Of a stretch of DNA of 64,000 nt, positions 12,801 to 25,595 are shown in pieces. The notes below the pieces were generated by a model. The model was given only the letters and a program-made list of their open reading frames with translations, ran no database searches and was not told where the DNA came from. Position 1 is the first letter of the stretch, and each line of letters opens with the position of its first letter. This stretch comes from Halocafeteria seosinensis. Taxonomy: Eukaryota; Sar; Bigyra; Bicosoecida. Both the position numbers and the translations under genes were made by a program. The stretch covers positions 1 through 64,000 of the forward strand of contig LVLI01000226.1 in the NCBI GenBank assembly GCA_001687465.1. Reading direction: 5' to 3'.

Positions 12801-15800
12801 CTTCCCTATCGTTTTTGCAGGAGATGTTCCCCACTGAAGTGAGTAATGCCCGTAACGTTTTAGCGCCCCTGGAGAACGTATTGGACGTTGTGTTTGTAGG
12901 CTCTTTAGTAGGAGAGGACAATTCTGTGAGGAAAAGACCCTTGGTGTGTCCAAAAGGGTACAAACTGGGCAAGCTTCCAGACTCTGTACTCAAAGACCAG
13001 TCTGCTGGATGTGGTGGTGACTTAACAGTGGATAGTGCAATCGACAACATTCGGGCACACTGGCTAGCGAGCGCCGTTCTCCCTACTTGGGATGGAACAG
13101 GCGAGGACGGATTAACGGTCTCCACCCTAGCCCTATCTCATGCAATGAGAGCGTTTGCCATAGCGGAGGCGTTTGGTTTGCAGAAGCTTATGGTTGAAGG
13201 TGCTATCGTCTTGGTGACTGTCTTAATTTGGCGAGCCAAATCCTTGTCTGAAAATTGTAAGGGCATTGCTGATAACGCGGGACTTCGCTTAAGAAGCTGG
13301 GGTGATGGCATTCAACAATCGTTTGCTTTTTTAATTGCCCAACGATGGTTTTCGCACCCAGTGAACACCGGAGGCGGACATAGCAATGTCAAAAGTGCTT
13401 TTGAAACCCTTGTGCACGCTGCGCACTTTATGGATCATGTTCAGGAGCATGTTGCTGAAGTTTGGGAATACAGCAGCAAGCAGTATCTACCTAGCAACAC
13501 GTTCGCTTGTGGTGATAACTTCGTTACTTTCCCTAGTACGCTTGCATGCTACTCAAGATGTTTTCTTGGAAAATTATGGGAAATGGTCTCAGGGATGGAA
13601 CTGAAGGAATCTCTTTTACGCGAAATGATGTTTGTCTCGCGCGTAAGACTAGACGACCACTTGGGCATATATGACTACACCGTGAGGGATAATACTCGTT
13701 TCGTGCGGACAAATAAATTAGCAGCCACGCAGTTATTCATTCCACCGTACTCAGACGAATATGTTCCACACCTCAGGAATCTTGTGGAAAAGCTCAGCTC
13801 GGCCCACTCAGATTTAGTGTCCGAAGCATCTCCTTCTCTGGTTGCGCGGAGGCTGTTTGTGATAGGAAACTGCCTCCAACGCCTGAGCTGTAGCATGGAT
13901 CCGAGTCCCGCCTTGGAGAGCCTTGTTGAGGTAACACCGGATGAAGCACACGGTGAATTATTTCAATGCTCACTTCCCGAATTTTTGTGGTGGTGTAGAG
14001 ATACAGTATGCGAAGACGAAACCTCTCTCACGTTGGTTCACTTTTCCGTGGCTTGCGTCTCCTCGGTTCCCGTCGCGGCGAAGTTCGAACCTATCCCAAG
14101 GGGTACTCTCGAAGAAGCAAAGGAGTTTCCAAAAGACGCGAAGGCTCCGAAACAGTCGAACAGTACAGGAAAGCAGAAAAAGGAAAAGAAACCTGACAAA
14201 AAGGATGCACAATACGAAACGTGGCCCAACAGTGAGCAATGGCAGGACATATGCGGTGTCGACGACGCATTCATTGAGTCGTATAAACTTAATGAGGTTC
14301 TTGCGGACTTGGGTGTTGGTTTATCCTTTAGTGTTGAATCAGACCCGAGATCTCTTTTATTAGATAGCCCGATTTTACATTTATGCTTGCTGAAGCACTG
14401 CAACGTTCCAGTACAAGCAGGTCTGAGAGCCCTGGGAGTGTCTCTCCTAGACAATCCAGGTGTATCCCTTGGAGGTGCTGTTCGAACTACTAAGGTGTTG
14501 GACCGTTTACGGCAAGCCGAGACTTCGCAAAAGAGCATAGAAACTTCTAGCACAAAACCATCAAAACCTTCTGGAAAGGGTGATAAAGATAAGAGTGGCC
14601 GCAAGAAAGCCGAGCCTATAAGTGAGAGCCAGTCTCTTGAATGCAGCTCCGTGCAGTCTTATCCGTTGTTATATGAAAAGCGCCAAACGATTAGTAGTCA
14701 TATTTCATGGCGTCTCTCGGAGGCCGGTTGCAGTTCTGTTTTGCCGAACGAAATTGTGGATCAGCTGGGGTTGATAGGACCGCCTAAATGGTTTGGACCG
14801 GATACTCAACGTGGACACATCGTGTTGCCGGGGTTCGGTGGGAAATCCTGCACTATTCATGAGCTTGTTCAAAATTACACACGGGAATGTGGCTTCAAGA
14901 TTGATGGAGTGTGCCCACTCAAACTTCGAATTCCTCATCAGGTATCAAATGATCATTTAATGGCTCAGGTTGCGCTCAAAAGTGCTCTTTGGTCGTCTAT
15001 TTCGATGGGTGACTGGGTAACGGCCGGAGACAGTGCTCTGCGGTTGGCAGAAACCACGGGGACCGTTTTCCCGGGCAGGACATTTGCCGGGTTAGCACTC
15101 TATCAAAGTGTTCGTGCGCGTCAGCGAATGGTCGGTCTGCTACTGAAGATTGCCCGATATAGCACACCGTTTTCTCAAGGTGACGAATCTAGTGATACAT
15201 CCGTCCCGGAATTTGATTGCGGGGCTCCGTCGTTCATCATCAAACTAAGAAAGCTAAGTAGGCATCAGTTTGACCAAGGAATTGAGTTGGGCTTCACTCC
15301 AAACGAAAACGCAGAGCTGATGGCTTTGAGTGAATGCTTAACCTCTTGCTGCTCAAAGCCGTCCAATGCTGGCAGCACATCCTACCCACAATGTTCCGAA
15401 AACGCATTTGTCGCTTCCAATTCTCACATGGCAGCGGAACCCGCCTCCAGCAGAAGGCATTGCAGCGACGTAATAGAGTGTCAGCGGGAGTTGAACCAGA
15501 CGTTGCCTTTTCAGCTACTGGACTGTTCCCGTCCATTCCTGGATGCTATAAGGAAAGTACCCACTGACCATATGGTGCTCCTAATCCAATGTGATCATAG
15601 TAGTGACTCCGTTTACATCTCCCTTGCCTGGAGGGAATCAAAAGCATCCGTGGGGCTATGTGAACAAGAGCTGTCAGACCAAGATTTTACCATTCATGAC
15701 ACTAGTGATGGAGATGTGACGGGTCTTCAGACTGTTGTTAGGAAAATCCGATGGACTCCAGAAGCGTTTACAGAGATGCAGTTCCTGATCGATCAATTTC

Positions 15801-17476
15801 AACAGCTTTCGAAATCTTCGTCTCGCCTCGTGTCGCAGTTTGACCAACGGGTACAGGATATAATTAGATCCCCTAAGAATGGCACGCCTGAGGATTATCC
15901 CTCCGAAGCGCTTTCGAACGCTACGAAAAACGCGTATTCCCCTCAAGATGATGATGAGGCCATTGATGTTCGTGAAGAAATGCAGCGTCATTTCTTAGAG
16001 TTACAAGAATGCAAACTCTCTGGGACTGCAGATAATGACGAATCATGCGTAACGGCCCAGGACGATCTGGAGGAAAGACTGGAAGCTCTGTTGAACCGTC
16101 TAGAGAAACTCATGGATCCCCTCTTTTCAGGAACATGCGATACAATCGGAAATATTCTCAAAAAGAGCGAGAGTCCCTTGTTGTTGCTGCTAGATCCAGA
16201 ATTATCTGAACTTCCTCTAGAAGCGTTAACCTATATGAGGAATCACGCAGTGAGCAGAGATCTGTCACTGCAATTTTACTCCAACAGAATGGCGTTGTCT
16301 CATGCGACCACCGATAGGGATGGTGTAGTGCATCGGAGGGCCTGGCTTCAGTCTGGCCGGTGCACTGAAGCAGCGAGTAGCGATGTGTTTCAGGAGAATC
16401 TGCAGTCTATGGACAATCCCTCTTCAGAGCCAAGCTCGTCGTCCGTCGCAGCAGATGATCTTCCAGTTCAGCGCCAGTTTCCGTCTCACATGCCTTGCGC
16501 GGAAGCGCTCTTGTGGAGCGTCAAAGGATTTACTGTCCCCGCGGAAGATGGTTCCAGCAATATCGACTACCTGAATGCGTGGATGGGAAAAGAAACCGAC
16601 CAACTGGAAATCACTAAGAGCGGTATAGACAATTACGTTAGTGGATGTGGACCAGCAGATTCATCGTCGGTGTTTTTTGTCGTAGACCCCAAAAAGGAGC
16701 AATTTGATGACGTAGCTGGACACGAAGAAGATATTTCGCATGAAAATACAGCTTTTCAGTTATCCTCGAAGTTCCAATCAGAGTTTTTGAAAGATTCTCA
16801 GTGGATGGGGTATTGCGGCACCGATACTATTCCAACAGAAACCCAATGGGCAAGGTTATTCAATGGGCAAGTATCATCCAGCTCTGCTGTTTTGGGGAAA
16901 CAGGCCAATAGAGATGGCTTTGAGGGCGGCATGTTTTCGTTCTCAAAGTGGCAAGGGGGGGTTGTCACTCTTCTACCAGGACACATTTTTAACAACGTAT
17001 CGCCGCTCCACTTTCTAGACCTGGACTGCCGACGCTGCAGGTTTGCGGTACTCGGAGACCTTGTTTCTTCGAGTAAATGTGAAAAACGGCTGGCCCGTCT
17101 CCGGAACTCTCAATTTGCCGAAACACAACAATTCGAAAGCCCATGGGAAACTGCTGCATTGCTGTCATTAAGTGGAACGAATACAATTGTAAAGAACCGA
17201 TGGTCCCTCAGCCCTTCTACTGCGTATCGCTGGTTCTCGGAAGTCTGGCGGCGGTCAACAACGTCCACAGAAACCGCTGCGTCGGTTCCTCTTAGCAAAG
17301 CTGTGCATCTTCGCTCTCAAGAAAAGGTTCCCGTTCGTAATGGGGCAATTAGCTCGAAGCTGAGGGTGGCGTACAATCCTGTTGTGTATGGGTTGCCTCA
17401 GCTTTCCTTGGACAACCTACAGAGGTCGACGGAGAAAAGCAGTGAAAAGAAGAGTCGAGGAAAAACAAAAAAGTAG
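3851..17476 (+). CDS. CFAP46: Cilia- and flagella-associated protein 46 (CFAP46)
   Basis: Two exons: 3851-4363 and 4439-17476, with a 75-nt GT-AG intron (donor GTAAGG, pyrimidine-rich tract, acceptor AACAG), phase 0. The product is about 4516 aa. CFAP46 is a TPR-rich scaffold of the C1d projection of the axonemal central pair. Homology is clear near residue 224 (FLVYNGSVFHWHAARPLF, matching the FLVYNASVLYWQMVRPFL region of animal CFAP46) and near the C-terminus, where L-P-L-E-A-L is followed by SRDLSLQFYSNR. The body is alpha-helical and TPR-like, broken by Lys/Ser/Glu-rich linkers, and the protein ends in a basic tail. It is much longer than the roughly 2700 aa typical of animals and green algae. 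Its 13-kb second exon contrasts with the short exons of neighbouring genes. Confidence 0.9.
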
Positions 17477-17559
17477 AAAGCCATAAGTGAAAAATGTTGT
17501 GGGTACAATACACACAGTAACCCAATAATTTTCCATTAGCGAACTATTGTTTTTTCCAT

Positions 17560-19612
17560 TTACTGCTTCCGCCGTTTCACGTTCGCCGTTGAATTCCCTT
17601 GTCGTTTTCTGGTTCGAGCCTGAGTTCTTCTCGCTTCGGCGGTTTCCTTTTTCATCTTATGCTGTGCTTTCTTTGAGTCCACAAGCGTGACTGCTTCTTC
17701 ATCGTCAGAGGGTAGTGACTCATTATCACTCTCCTCAGCCCATTCCTCTGCCCACTGCCTTGTTGAACGGCCTTGAGCGCCGTCCTCCTCTGAGGAACTG
17801 GACTCTACGTCATCTTGCTCCCGTGAATCTTGTACGTCATCATCGGATAGTAGGCTGTTTGCATCTTCCGAAAATTCCTCCGATCCACCCTGATTTACGT
17901 TTCTGTTGTACTGGGCATTCTCATCTAAAGTCTTCCAGAGACTAGAATCCTCATCAGAACTTGAATTATCGCTATCCTCATGGTCGTGTAGAAATTTACT
18001 TTGAGGACTTGCACATGCATATTGCGATGATGAAAATGCAGCGGGAGATTCACCCGGCGCCCACCGTTGGCTACGTCTCGCGTCCAGGTTCCCGTTGTCC
18101 GGGTTTCCGTTGTCCGCATTTCCTTCCTTTCTTAGTCGTTTGGCCACATTTACTGCGGTAGAGTTCGAACTAGAGGGTATTCCCTGCTCGGTATGTTTCC
18201 TCTTCATTTCTGAAGTGAAAAGTACTGACGTTATCTTCTGTTTCATGTACACTCGTTTCACAAGTGTTCGTGTTTCAGTGTGATGCACGAAAAGAGAGCG
18301 CCCCAATCCTACCGAAGCCACAAGTGGTAGCCGAGGATGCAGCGCTAGGTCCCGAATGGAGCCAGCATGTCCTTTATAGGAGCACAGTAATTTCTGATTG
18401 CGTAAATCAAACCTATGCAACTCCCCTGTAGTATCGCACACGTACACATAGTTCTTATCATGTGCACAGATAAGGCGATTAAATGGCCATTCACCATGGC
18501 CGAATGAATAAACGGGGCGTTTTCTCTCACGGCTATCGTAAAGACGGACGTATCCATGTTTCCCGCATGTTACTACAAGTCTTCCTTCAGATTCCCTAGG
18601 AAAGTTCTGCAGATTCGAGCCATCGTTTCCCGCTTCCCAAAACTGAGCATCAGTATCCCAGTATGGAACTCTCATGTTTAGATTATTGTGACGAACGTTC
18701 TTGCTGTCAAAGAATTGCTTCTGGGTTTCCATATCCCATAGGCGGAGTAGATTCTCCTTCCCTGCTGTTGCAATGACGCCTCCTGGGGAATGAGACCTCA
18801 CGACTTCCATGTTGCTTCCGGTGGAGAGGCAAAATATGGGACTTGTCCCGGACTGCGAACCCAAATCAAAGAGTCTAACAGCACCATCATGAGTACCGAC
18901 AAGAAATTTAGTTGGGTGTCCTCTGCATAGGTAAACTTCATTCGAGCTACCCCATACCACAATACACAGAAACGACAAACCCTTACCGTGGGAACTGAGT
19001 CTGTGTGCCGGACGCCCCAGAGGGCAATACTTCAAGACCCACGCAAGTTTGTGATGGGAGTGGCCTGACGGCAGCCGGTGTCAGTTTCGATAAATCGTTT
19101 CTTGAGTTATCATCATTAATTTGCTTCCCATTCTCATGAGTTTTCCCCCTATTTGCATTTCCAAACGGGCTTTCTATAGCTTGGAATTCATGTGCCAAAT
19201 TCTGAGTCGAACTTTCCCACGTTTGCACCACACCACTCCTGCGAGAAGCAATGATAAGCGTAGCAAATACATGCAGGTTATTCCCAATCGGATTCTTTCT
19301 TAGTACGAAGCAGAAGCTATGAAAAAACCAATGAACACACAATAAAGGATGGGAGTCAGGATAAACAGTGACACATTACCTGTTGATGCTGGTCAAGTAC
19401 GCTTCTCTAGCTTTGTACTCTCGTTTTCTGTTCTTAGAATCGTCACCTTCTGGGTGCTCTCCTCTATGAACAGGAGCATCCACCTGTCCACTCCATCTCA
19501 TATGTATAATACCATTCCTTCGGCTCTGTATACCCCATCGAATGGCGTGCTCTTTTTCCAAGGAGACATCCTTATAGAGCCCAGTCTCGTCGCCTGTTAA
19601 TAAGCGCACCAT
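17560..19612 (-). CDS. NSA1: WDR74/Nsa1-type WD40 ribosome biogenesis factor
   Basis: Three minus-strand exons: 19612-19380, 19238-18987, 18922-17560; both introns are phase 2 and the joined product is 615 aa. WDR74 (yeast Nsa1) is a seven-bladed WD40 propeller that works with the AAA-ATPase NVL/Rix7 in pre-60S maturation in the nucleolus. The sequence shows the N-terminal TGDETGLYKDVSL strand, a GKENLLRLWD repeat, then RKRPVYSFGHGEWPFNRL and ASVGLGRSLFVHHTETR, all family hallmarks. After the propeller comes a long low-complexity tail with acidic Ser/Asp/Glu blocks and a Lys/Arg-rich end, suited to nucleolar targeting. It converges on CFAP46, with 83 bp between stops. Confidence 0.9.
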
Positions 19613-20065
19613 CTCGCTAAAATAGCATAGGAATTTGCTCTAACCTGCTCGCCTCTAGACAGACATAAGCACCCGATGCGCGAGGTCTATCTACTAAATG
19701 CACCGAGAGTCAGCTTTGTGAAGCTAAGTTCCGGTCTGGACCGTCTGGCCGCCGTCACGTCACGCGGCGCCGTGGCACAATGGATTGGCGAGTTGGTGCA
19801 ATGGCCACCGTAACTACGTACAACGGTTGTGGCATCCCTAGTCCCGCAACGTGTATTGCTATTTTGGTGGAGAAATGTTCTGGAATCGTATATGGGCGAC
19901 GGACGGAGTCCCTCGCAAACTCTTGATACCAGTGGTAACTCAGCACTCCACCGACAAATAACGTCTTCAGTAACACCATCCATACACTGCAGCAGGGTGA
20001 ATTAGCTAAGCATCCATATACCATATTGTTGCTGCATTTCAATTTGGGCAACCAGAAGGCAGGAA
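19613..20065. other. Intergenic, WDR74 promoter side
   Basis: This 450-bp stretch lies between the start of WDR74 and the end of TATDN3, both on the minus strand. Short open frames on both strands show no domain or splice logic. It must hold the WDR74 promoter; no TATA box is evident. Confidence 0.35.
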
Positions 20066-21200
20066 CTACCGATATCTCGAGATACGCGGAAAGAGTCGCA
20101 GAGTGTTTTGGAACACCGTTTGGACAACGTGATCCAACGGGACGTCTTTCACCCTCGCTATTTCGCGAGCTGAGATTAGTACATTCGAAGGTACGTTACG
20201 CTCGTTCTTGTTAGGGCCGAGAGCTGGAGAATCCGTCTCGAGCACAATTTGACTTAAAGGTAGCGCCTGAAGCAGTTTCTCTTTTTGTCCCGAACGCACA
20301 ATTGATGGGGGTATACTGAAGAAGTGGCCCTTCTCGGCGGCGTTTTTGGCATACTTAGCTTTGCCATCGAATGCGTGTAACAGAGATGGAGGGGCGCCAT
20401 GTTCCAGCAACATATCAATAGCATAGTGCTGCAGCTACACAAATCAAACTCAAAACATTCTTGAGAGGGCAAAGACTGCTGAATTGTCTTACCCCAGCGC
20501 TTCTACTGTGCACATTTAGTGGTAGATGTAGTTCTTTTGCCAGCTCTATTTGCGCCGCAAATACCTCTCGCTGGGCCTGTTTCACAGCGTGCTCCGATTT
20601 ATCATCTGGAAAGCCGTGCTCTCGAATGTACGGATCTGTCGGTTCTTCCGAATCTCTCCATGAGGTTACACAACGAGGTGTAAAGTCGAGCCCCACTTCG
20701 CCGATCCCTGCAACACAACAAATCCTCGGTGTTGGGACCCCGACTGAAACCGAAACACACCATCAGAATTGCTTACCAACTATTTCATCAGCGTATCGCC
20801 GAATAGCATCCAGCATAGGCTGGCTTTCCTTAAGACCGGTTACGGAGCGTATCTCATGCTGTTCGGGATGCATTCCCAGACAAGGCAAAATGACGTTCTT
20901 GTATGCTGAGTCCCTCGAGAGATTCACAACTTTTTCGATGTCCTCCACCCCGCTAGCCACCGCGAGAATGTGCGATACATCAGATTGACGTCTTGCTTGT
21001 TCAACAACATCCATCCGGTCCTCATCAAACACTGCGTCGGTTATGTGACAATGACAGTCAACGAATTCAGACTCGGGTATACTCTCCTCATCATCTTCCT
21101 CATGAGCTTCTTCGCTAGACGGACGATAGGCTCCTTCTTCGTTACTCATCACATTGAATGCGCATTCAGGCCCAAATCTCTCCTCAACAAACAAGCGCAC
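20066..21200 (-). CDS. TATDN3: TatD-family deoxyribonuclease, TATDN3 type
   Basis: Three exons: 21200-20777, 20707-20493, 20428-20066 (introns phase 1 and phase 0); 333 aa from the first ATG, with an alternative Met at residue 18. TatD enzymes are two-metal phosphodiesterases on a TIM barrel. All expected ligands are present: the N-terminal DCHCH, the Glu in [12 protein letters not shown], His in NVHSRSAG, His in LLHAFDG, and Asp in LETDSPALG. The run [14 protein letters not shown] and the Pro-Ala-Leu-Gly after the last Asp are typical of the TATDN3 subgroup. An acidic N-terminal extension of about 45 residues precedes the barrel. Confidence 0.92.
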
Positions 21201-21696
21201 CTCTTACGAAGTCTGATCCATCAAAACATTTGCAACAAACCCTCTTCACGCTTCTGTTACACGATTATCACGATGGGATGATTCCAGCGTTGAAGTTGTT
21301 GTGAAGTTGCCCACGGACGACCTCCAGTGGTGAACCACCTTTTGGGCCATACAGCACAACTTGAAAGCAATGACACACTCAACTATGGGATAAACAAATA
21401 CAGCTCGCCAATGGGTCATATTTGCTTTCGCATGATCGTCGGCGTTAAATTCTCCAGATTCTCAGAATTGCGAGCAGACGGTTAGGGTTAAACGTGGAGT
21501 CCGCCGTGGACGCTGCGTCTGCCAGCCTGCGTGGTGCACTGTTCCCACATGAACTTCACGGGGGAAACTTAGAAAACGGGCAAAACCACAATGTACAGGC
21601 TATGAGCGACCACCTAGGTAGATTTGGAGTGCCAGTTACTGTAACTAGTAGGATAGAGCTTTACTGTGGCTCAAGAGGATTCCATATTGTGGGACT
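21201..21696. other. Divergent promoter region TATDN3 / UROS
   Basis: About 500 bp lies between two outward-facing starts. No gene is seen. A single telomere-like TTAGGGTT occurs near 21482; one and a half units is not enough to call an interstitial telomere. The region probably carries promoters for both genes. Confidence 0.35.
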
Positions 21697-22668
21697 ATGT
21701 CTGGCGCAGAACAGACAACCATCAATGTCGTGTTGTTCAAAGAACCAGGTGCGTACGGGCATTACTCCTATCCAAAGTATGCAGAATGAGTCATGAGTTG
21801 AACATGTGCAGATCAAGAGTATATAGACGCGTTGCGCCAGTATCTCCCGAACAGGAGAGTCATGTGCACTGAAACCCAAAGCGACGAGAGCAGCCGTGAA
21901 GATGATGTGTACGTCAGCTTTTGTCCCCTCCTCGGATTTGAATTCTGTGGGACAGATTCTATTGTGAGCGCATTGGAGAGTATTGAGAGAAAGGAAACGA
22001 AGTACGATGCTGTCATATTGACCAGTCCGCGCGCGGTAGAAGCACTCAGTCAGGCCCTAGGCAGATTCAGCGCTCAGGAACTCGATGTAGTCGTCTCTGC
22101 TTTATCAGGCGACACAACTCTCTACTGTGTCGGGAAAAAGACTAGTCAGAAACTAGAGGAACTTGGATTTAGCAATATACGAGGAAAGGGTTGTGGAAAC
22201 GCGGATCAACTTAAACAATTCATAGAAGATGATTTCGCGGAACGACTAAACGAAACAGAGCAGCAACCAACGTGTCTATTTTTGTGCGGCGAAAAGCATC
22301 GCCCTGCCATTCCGTCACTTGAAAACGATGGTATTTTATTGAAGCAAATAATAGTGTATCGGTCGCATTCGCGTAGCTCGGAGAAAATTACTAGTGACTT
22401 ACGACGGCATAAGATCATCCGCGAGGGCTCTAGCGGGGAATGGACGGAGCGTCGAACAATATTATGCATCTTCAGCCCGAGTGGAGTCCAAACCTTGAGC
22501 ACAGCCGGTATACTGACGTCTCATACGGGCCATAAACCTCAAATAGTCGCTATCGGCCCTTCGACGGAACAAGAGCTGGAGACCGAAGCAGTTCCCTGTA
22601 GCAGAGTCTCCAAAGAACCATCACCAGAAGGGATAGGCGAGTCCGTGGCAGCTCTGTTGTCTTGGTGA
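21697..22668 (+). CDS. UROS: Uroporphyrinogen-III synthase
   Basis: Two exons, 21697-21748 and 21812-22668, phase 1, 302 aa. The small first exon encodes the beta-strand VVLFKEP typical of the start of UROS and joins cleanly to QEYIDAL. UROS cyclises and inverts ring D of hydroxymethylbilane in tetrapyrrole synthesis. Signatures are AVILTSPRAVEAL, TLYCVGKKTSQKLEELG, GCGNADQL, CLFLCGEKHRPAIP, IFSPSGVQTL and VAIGPSTEQELE. No transit peptide is seen, so the enzyme looks cytosolic as in animals and fungi. It converges on OXNAD1, with 112 bp between stops. Confidence 0.93.
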
Positions 22669-22780
22669 AGACAAGCGATAGAACATTAAAATTGTATTCT
22701 CTATTGCCGCTCTCCTCTTTGCAGGCGCGCTGTAGCGCATTTCTATCATTGATGCTGGCAGATTATGCAGAACTAATTGT

Positions 22781-23947
22781 TCACCACCACTTTTCGAAGC
22801 AAATTTTTTCCGACGGGAGCATTGCCGAGGACAAGAGAGTGTCGTTAATGGTATCAGTCATCACAGGGGGGCCACAAAGGAACGCAAGTGTGTCGCATTG
22901 AAGGAAAGGAGGGGAAACACTAGCTTCCAATAAACTCCGATCAATTCGACCCTGATGCATTACGTTAGCGTTGAATAGGCTCTCGGTGTTCTCTTCGGCA
23001 GTGGACCCTCCAGAGGTTGAAGCCGTCTCAGTGAAATGCACTCGAAGCCTGTCGCTCCCCACTTTCTGCTGCATTGCTTTGAGTTCACCGGCGAAGAGTA
23101 ATTCTTCCTGCGTTTTTGCGCTATAAACTAATGTTAGCGCGCTACTAGATTCCCTCCCCTCCGATGTAATCGTCAGCCATTCATACCACTGCGCCAGTAT
23201 AGAATGCAGCGGTGTGAAACCAATACCACCAGTAACAAGCAATAAGTGCCTCCTTCTACGGTGCTCATCTTCGTATATGTTGTAACAGAATTCTCCTCCT
23301 ATTCGTAGAGCAACTTGCTGTCCCACTGAGGCGTGGTTGTGCACCCAATATGCTGGAGGGTGGTACGCGTGTTTCACAGCCAGGGTAATATATGGCAGCT
23401 CTGACGGTTTCGACAGTATGCTGAAGCCCCCTATGATATCAACCTCGGGTATAAAAAGATCAACCTGTAGTGGGGACGGTGTGCGATAATTCTTCCCTCG
23501 TTCTCAAGGAAACAGATCCCCTCCTACGTACCCATTGGCCACATTTGAAAGAGCAGTCTTGTAAGTCCTCAGCACGCAACTGAATCAGCCGTACAGTGGG
23601 AGTGATGTCTTCCAACTTAACGATCCTAGCCGGAACAGGATCTTCCTGCAGAGGCCACCTCCACATTCATCGTGAGATACAATTGACCCAGAAAGCGATG
23701 TGCCAGAGTTTGTTGTACTTACGCGATTCCGAGAGGCGTTTGCGGTAATGGTGGCATGGTCTCTTTCATGGTCGCCGCTATAGTTTTCCAGGGCGCTCGT
23801 GTCCACAGTATAATCCGGTTGTTGGGAATGGAAAGAAAAAGAACGGAATAGAGGTTGTATACTTCGCCTAATCGGCCTCATATACCTGTGAAGGCTCCTA
23901 TGACGACAGGACGCCGCTCTGACGCAACCTCCCCACATCTTACACAC
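22781..23947 (-). CDS. OXNAD1: OXNAD1-type mitochondrial FAD/NAD oxidoreductase
   Basis: Three exons: 23947-23723, 23645-23532, 23464-22781, all joined in phase 0, giving 340 aa. OXNAD1 is a ferredoxin-NADP-reductase-like flavoprotein of mitochondria whose substrate is uncertain. The first exon is a likely targeting peptide, rich in Arg, Ser and His with few acids in its first 45 residues. The flavin domain follows (ARIVKLEDITPTVRLIQL, CGQW), then the NAD-binding part: LLLVTGGIGFTPLHSIL, AFLCGPPVMTD, and the family's invariant C-terminal ICFEKWW. The protein is complete and close to the usual length (about 312 aa in human) plus the N-terminal extension. Confidence 0.9.
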
Positions 23948-24346
23948 TATGCTTCTCTCCCAGAAATCGACCTAAATGAAGCAGCATCCTATCATAATTT
24001 CTACAAAATACACTCTTATCTATCATAAAGGTCCATGACGCTCTGTTGAGGATCGCGTGTGTCACTGACCTCTACCTTCACAACGCACCCAATGGAAGTG
24101 GATGACGTCACGGAAGTTGCAACATACCCTTGATGGAAGAAACGGCAGTTAACGACATGACCATGGAATTAGCACCACGGGTGAATATATTGCATGCTAC
24201 TAGAACTTTTGCAGAAATACAGCGTAGTACCTCTGAAGTTGTGAATTTATGTCGACCAAGGAAGCGTGATTCACGCTCTCTGTGTGCAGCACACTCCTCT
24301 CGAAACAAGAGGAACGGACGTCACGTTGATCGGCTTGACTAAATAT
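23948..24346. other. Intergenic, OXNAD1 promoter side
   Basis: About 400 bp lies upstream of OXNAD1 and downstream of NFU1-A. A 70-codon plus-strand frame at 24130-24342 overlaps an equally long antisense frame, and neither has a domain or splice partner. I see no gene. Confidence 0.3.
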
Positions 24347-25541
24347 TCAACCATTTTCCTCAAGTTTTTTCTCTAATTCTTCGAATTCTGCTTCATTAAC
24401 TTTGTCCAGCGGCGTGTCGGTGACCTGCAACGGAGTCAACGAGTGATACTACATTGCTAGACCAGACATCACCACCTACCTGTTCTATGCCTTCAACCTC
24501 CGGAACGTAATACATCAACATCTGCTCTACACCATTATACAACGTTTCTGTGCTTGAGGCACAGCCCACACAAGACCCTGCCAACCTCAGTTTCACTCTG
24601 CCATCCTCAAACCCTCTGCATACCAGGATATTTCGATAACGACGCCGCTTCTGGCCACACATAATTTATTGTAACGTACACATAGAATAAATCGCCACCG
24701 TCTTCTTGAACGGTTGGTCTTATCCTTGTATCAATAATCTCTTTTATCATGGCTACCACTTCATCCTCATCCTCATCTGCACAGGAATGCCAGCCCCGGT
24801 TAAAAGCATAGGAAGCAAGAGGACCAGACGAAACATACCATCTTCACCAGTATCGTCTTGAGCGTATACAAGAGGTTCATCGTTTTCGATTGCATCGGAA
24901 ATCGTCTTTTCAATTGTTTCCTTCATCTCTTCCCAAGTGCTTTCAGGAGTCTTGTTCACACTGACAAAGTCAGCTCCGAAAAACACGCTGGTTATTTTAT
25001 CTGTACCACATGCTTCAAATATTTTCTTGGCAATTGGAGCCACATCATCTGTTTCTTCTATAGAGCTGAAATGCTGCACAACCATTGATCAGATCGACTC
25101 TTGCCATGATCCCTTAAACCGTAAACACGAGCAGCGTCACAGTACCTGCCCAGAAGCCTCTAATTCATGATCTGTCAGGACGAATTTCAGACTGTTCTCA
25201 TTCGGAGTGTCTTCGACCGTCACATGTTTGGCTACAGTGCTAGTATCGTCGTCCAACAGCGAAGCTGCATGGAGGTAAGTAAGAATATGGAAGTTCAGCA
25301 GCCAACATCACAAAGAACTGGACCTACTTGTTTTGCTAATTCCTCGTGCCTGATGCCTCAGCGGAAAAGACAAACCAGTAATTGGCCTCTGTTGTAAGTT
25401 CAGGCACCCGAAAGTCCCGTGTATCCCGCTGCAATACAATCGTGTACTATGGTTCCTGGCAGACCGCGATGTGGTGCGCGTGCCGTGTACACGCCACGCT
25501 TTGGAAGCAATGCTTCGGACGCTGTTTGCTCGCAACATCAT
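24347..25541 (-). CDS. NFU1: NFU1-type mitochondrial Fe-S scaffold, copy A
   Basis: Six exons: 25541-25328, 25264-25146, 25073-24839, 24776-24680, 24615-24480, 24424-24347; 292 aa. An in-frame ATG at 25595 would add 18 mostly hydrophobic residues; I prefer the second start because it begins a basic, serine-rich targeting peptide. NFU1 delivers 4Fe-4S clusters to late mitochondrial targets such as lipoyl synthase. The Nfu N-domain is seen as [13 protein letters not shown] ... [12 protein letters not shown], and the NifU-like C-domain as [13 protein letters not shown] ... [13 protein letters not shown] with the cluster-binding CxxC. A short acidic helix replaces the usual end. Splice phases match those of copy B at 32.4-33.8 kb. 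Confidence 0.9.
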
Positions 25542-25595
25542 GACGAAAGCTGAAACGAGTATCGACTTCACTGTTATAACAACATAACCAATCAT

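Noticed and set aside
14038-14604. 188-codon minus-strand frame inside CFAP46
   Set aside because: It lies wholly within the CFAP46 exon, is Ser/Phe-rich as expected for the antisense of Lys-rich coding DNA, and has no domain.
19687-20051. Two overlapping minus-strand frames of 98 codons upstream of WDR74
   Set aside because: They occupy different phases of the same bases, show no domain, and no donor or acceptor links them to a neighbour; likely promoter DNA.
21480-21492. TTAGGGTT as an interstitial telomere
   Set aside because: Only one and a half units; expected by chance in 64 kb.
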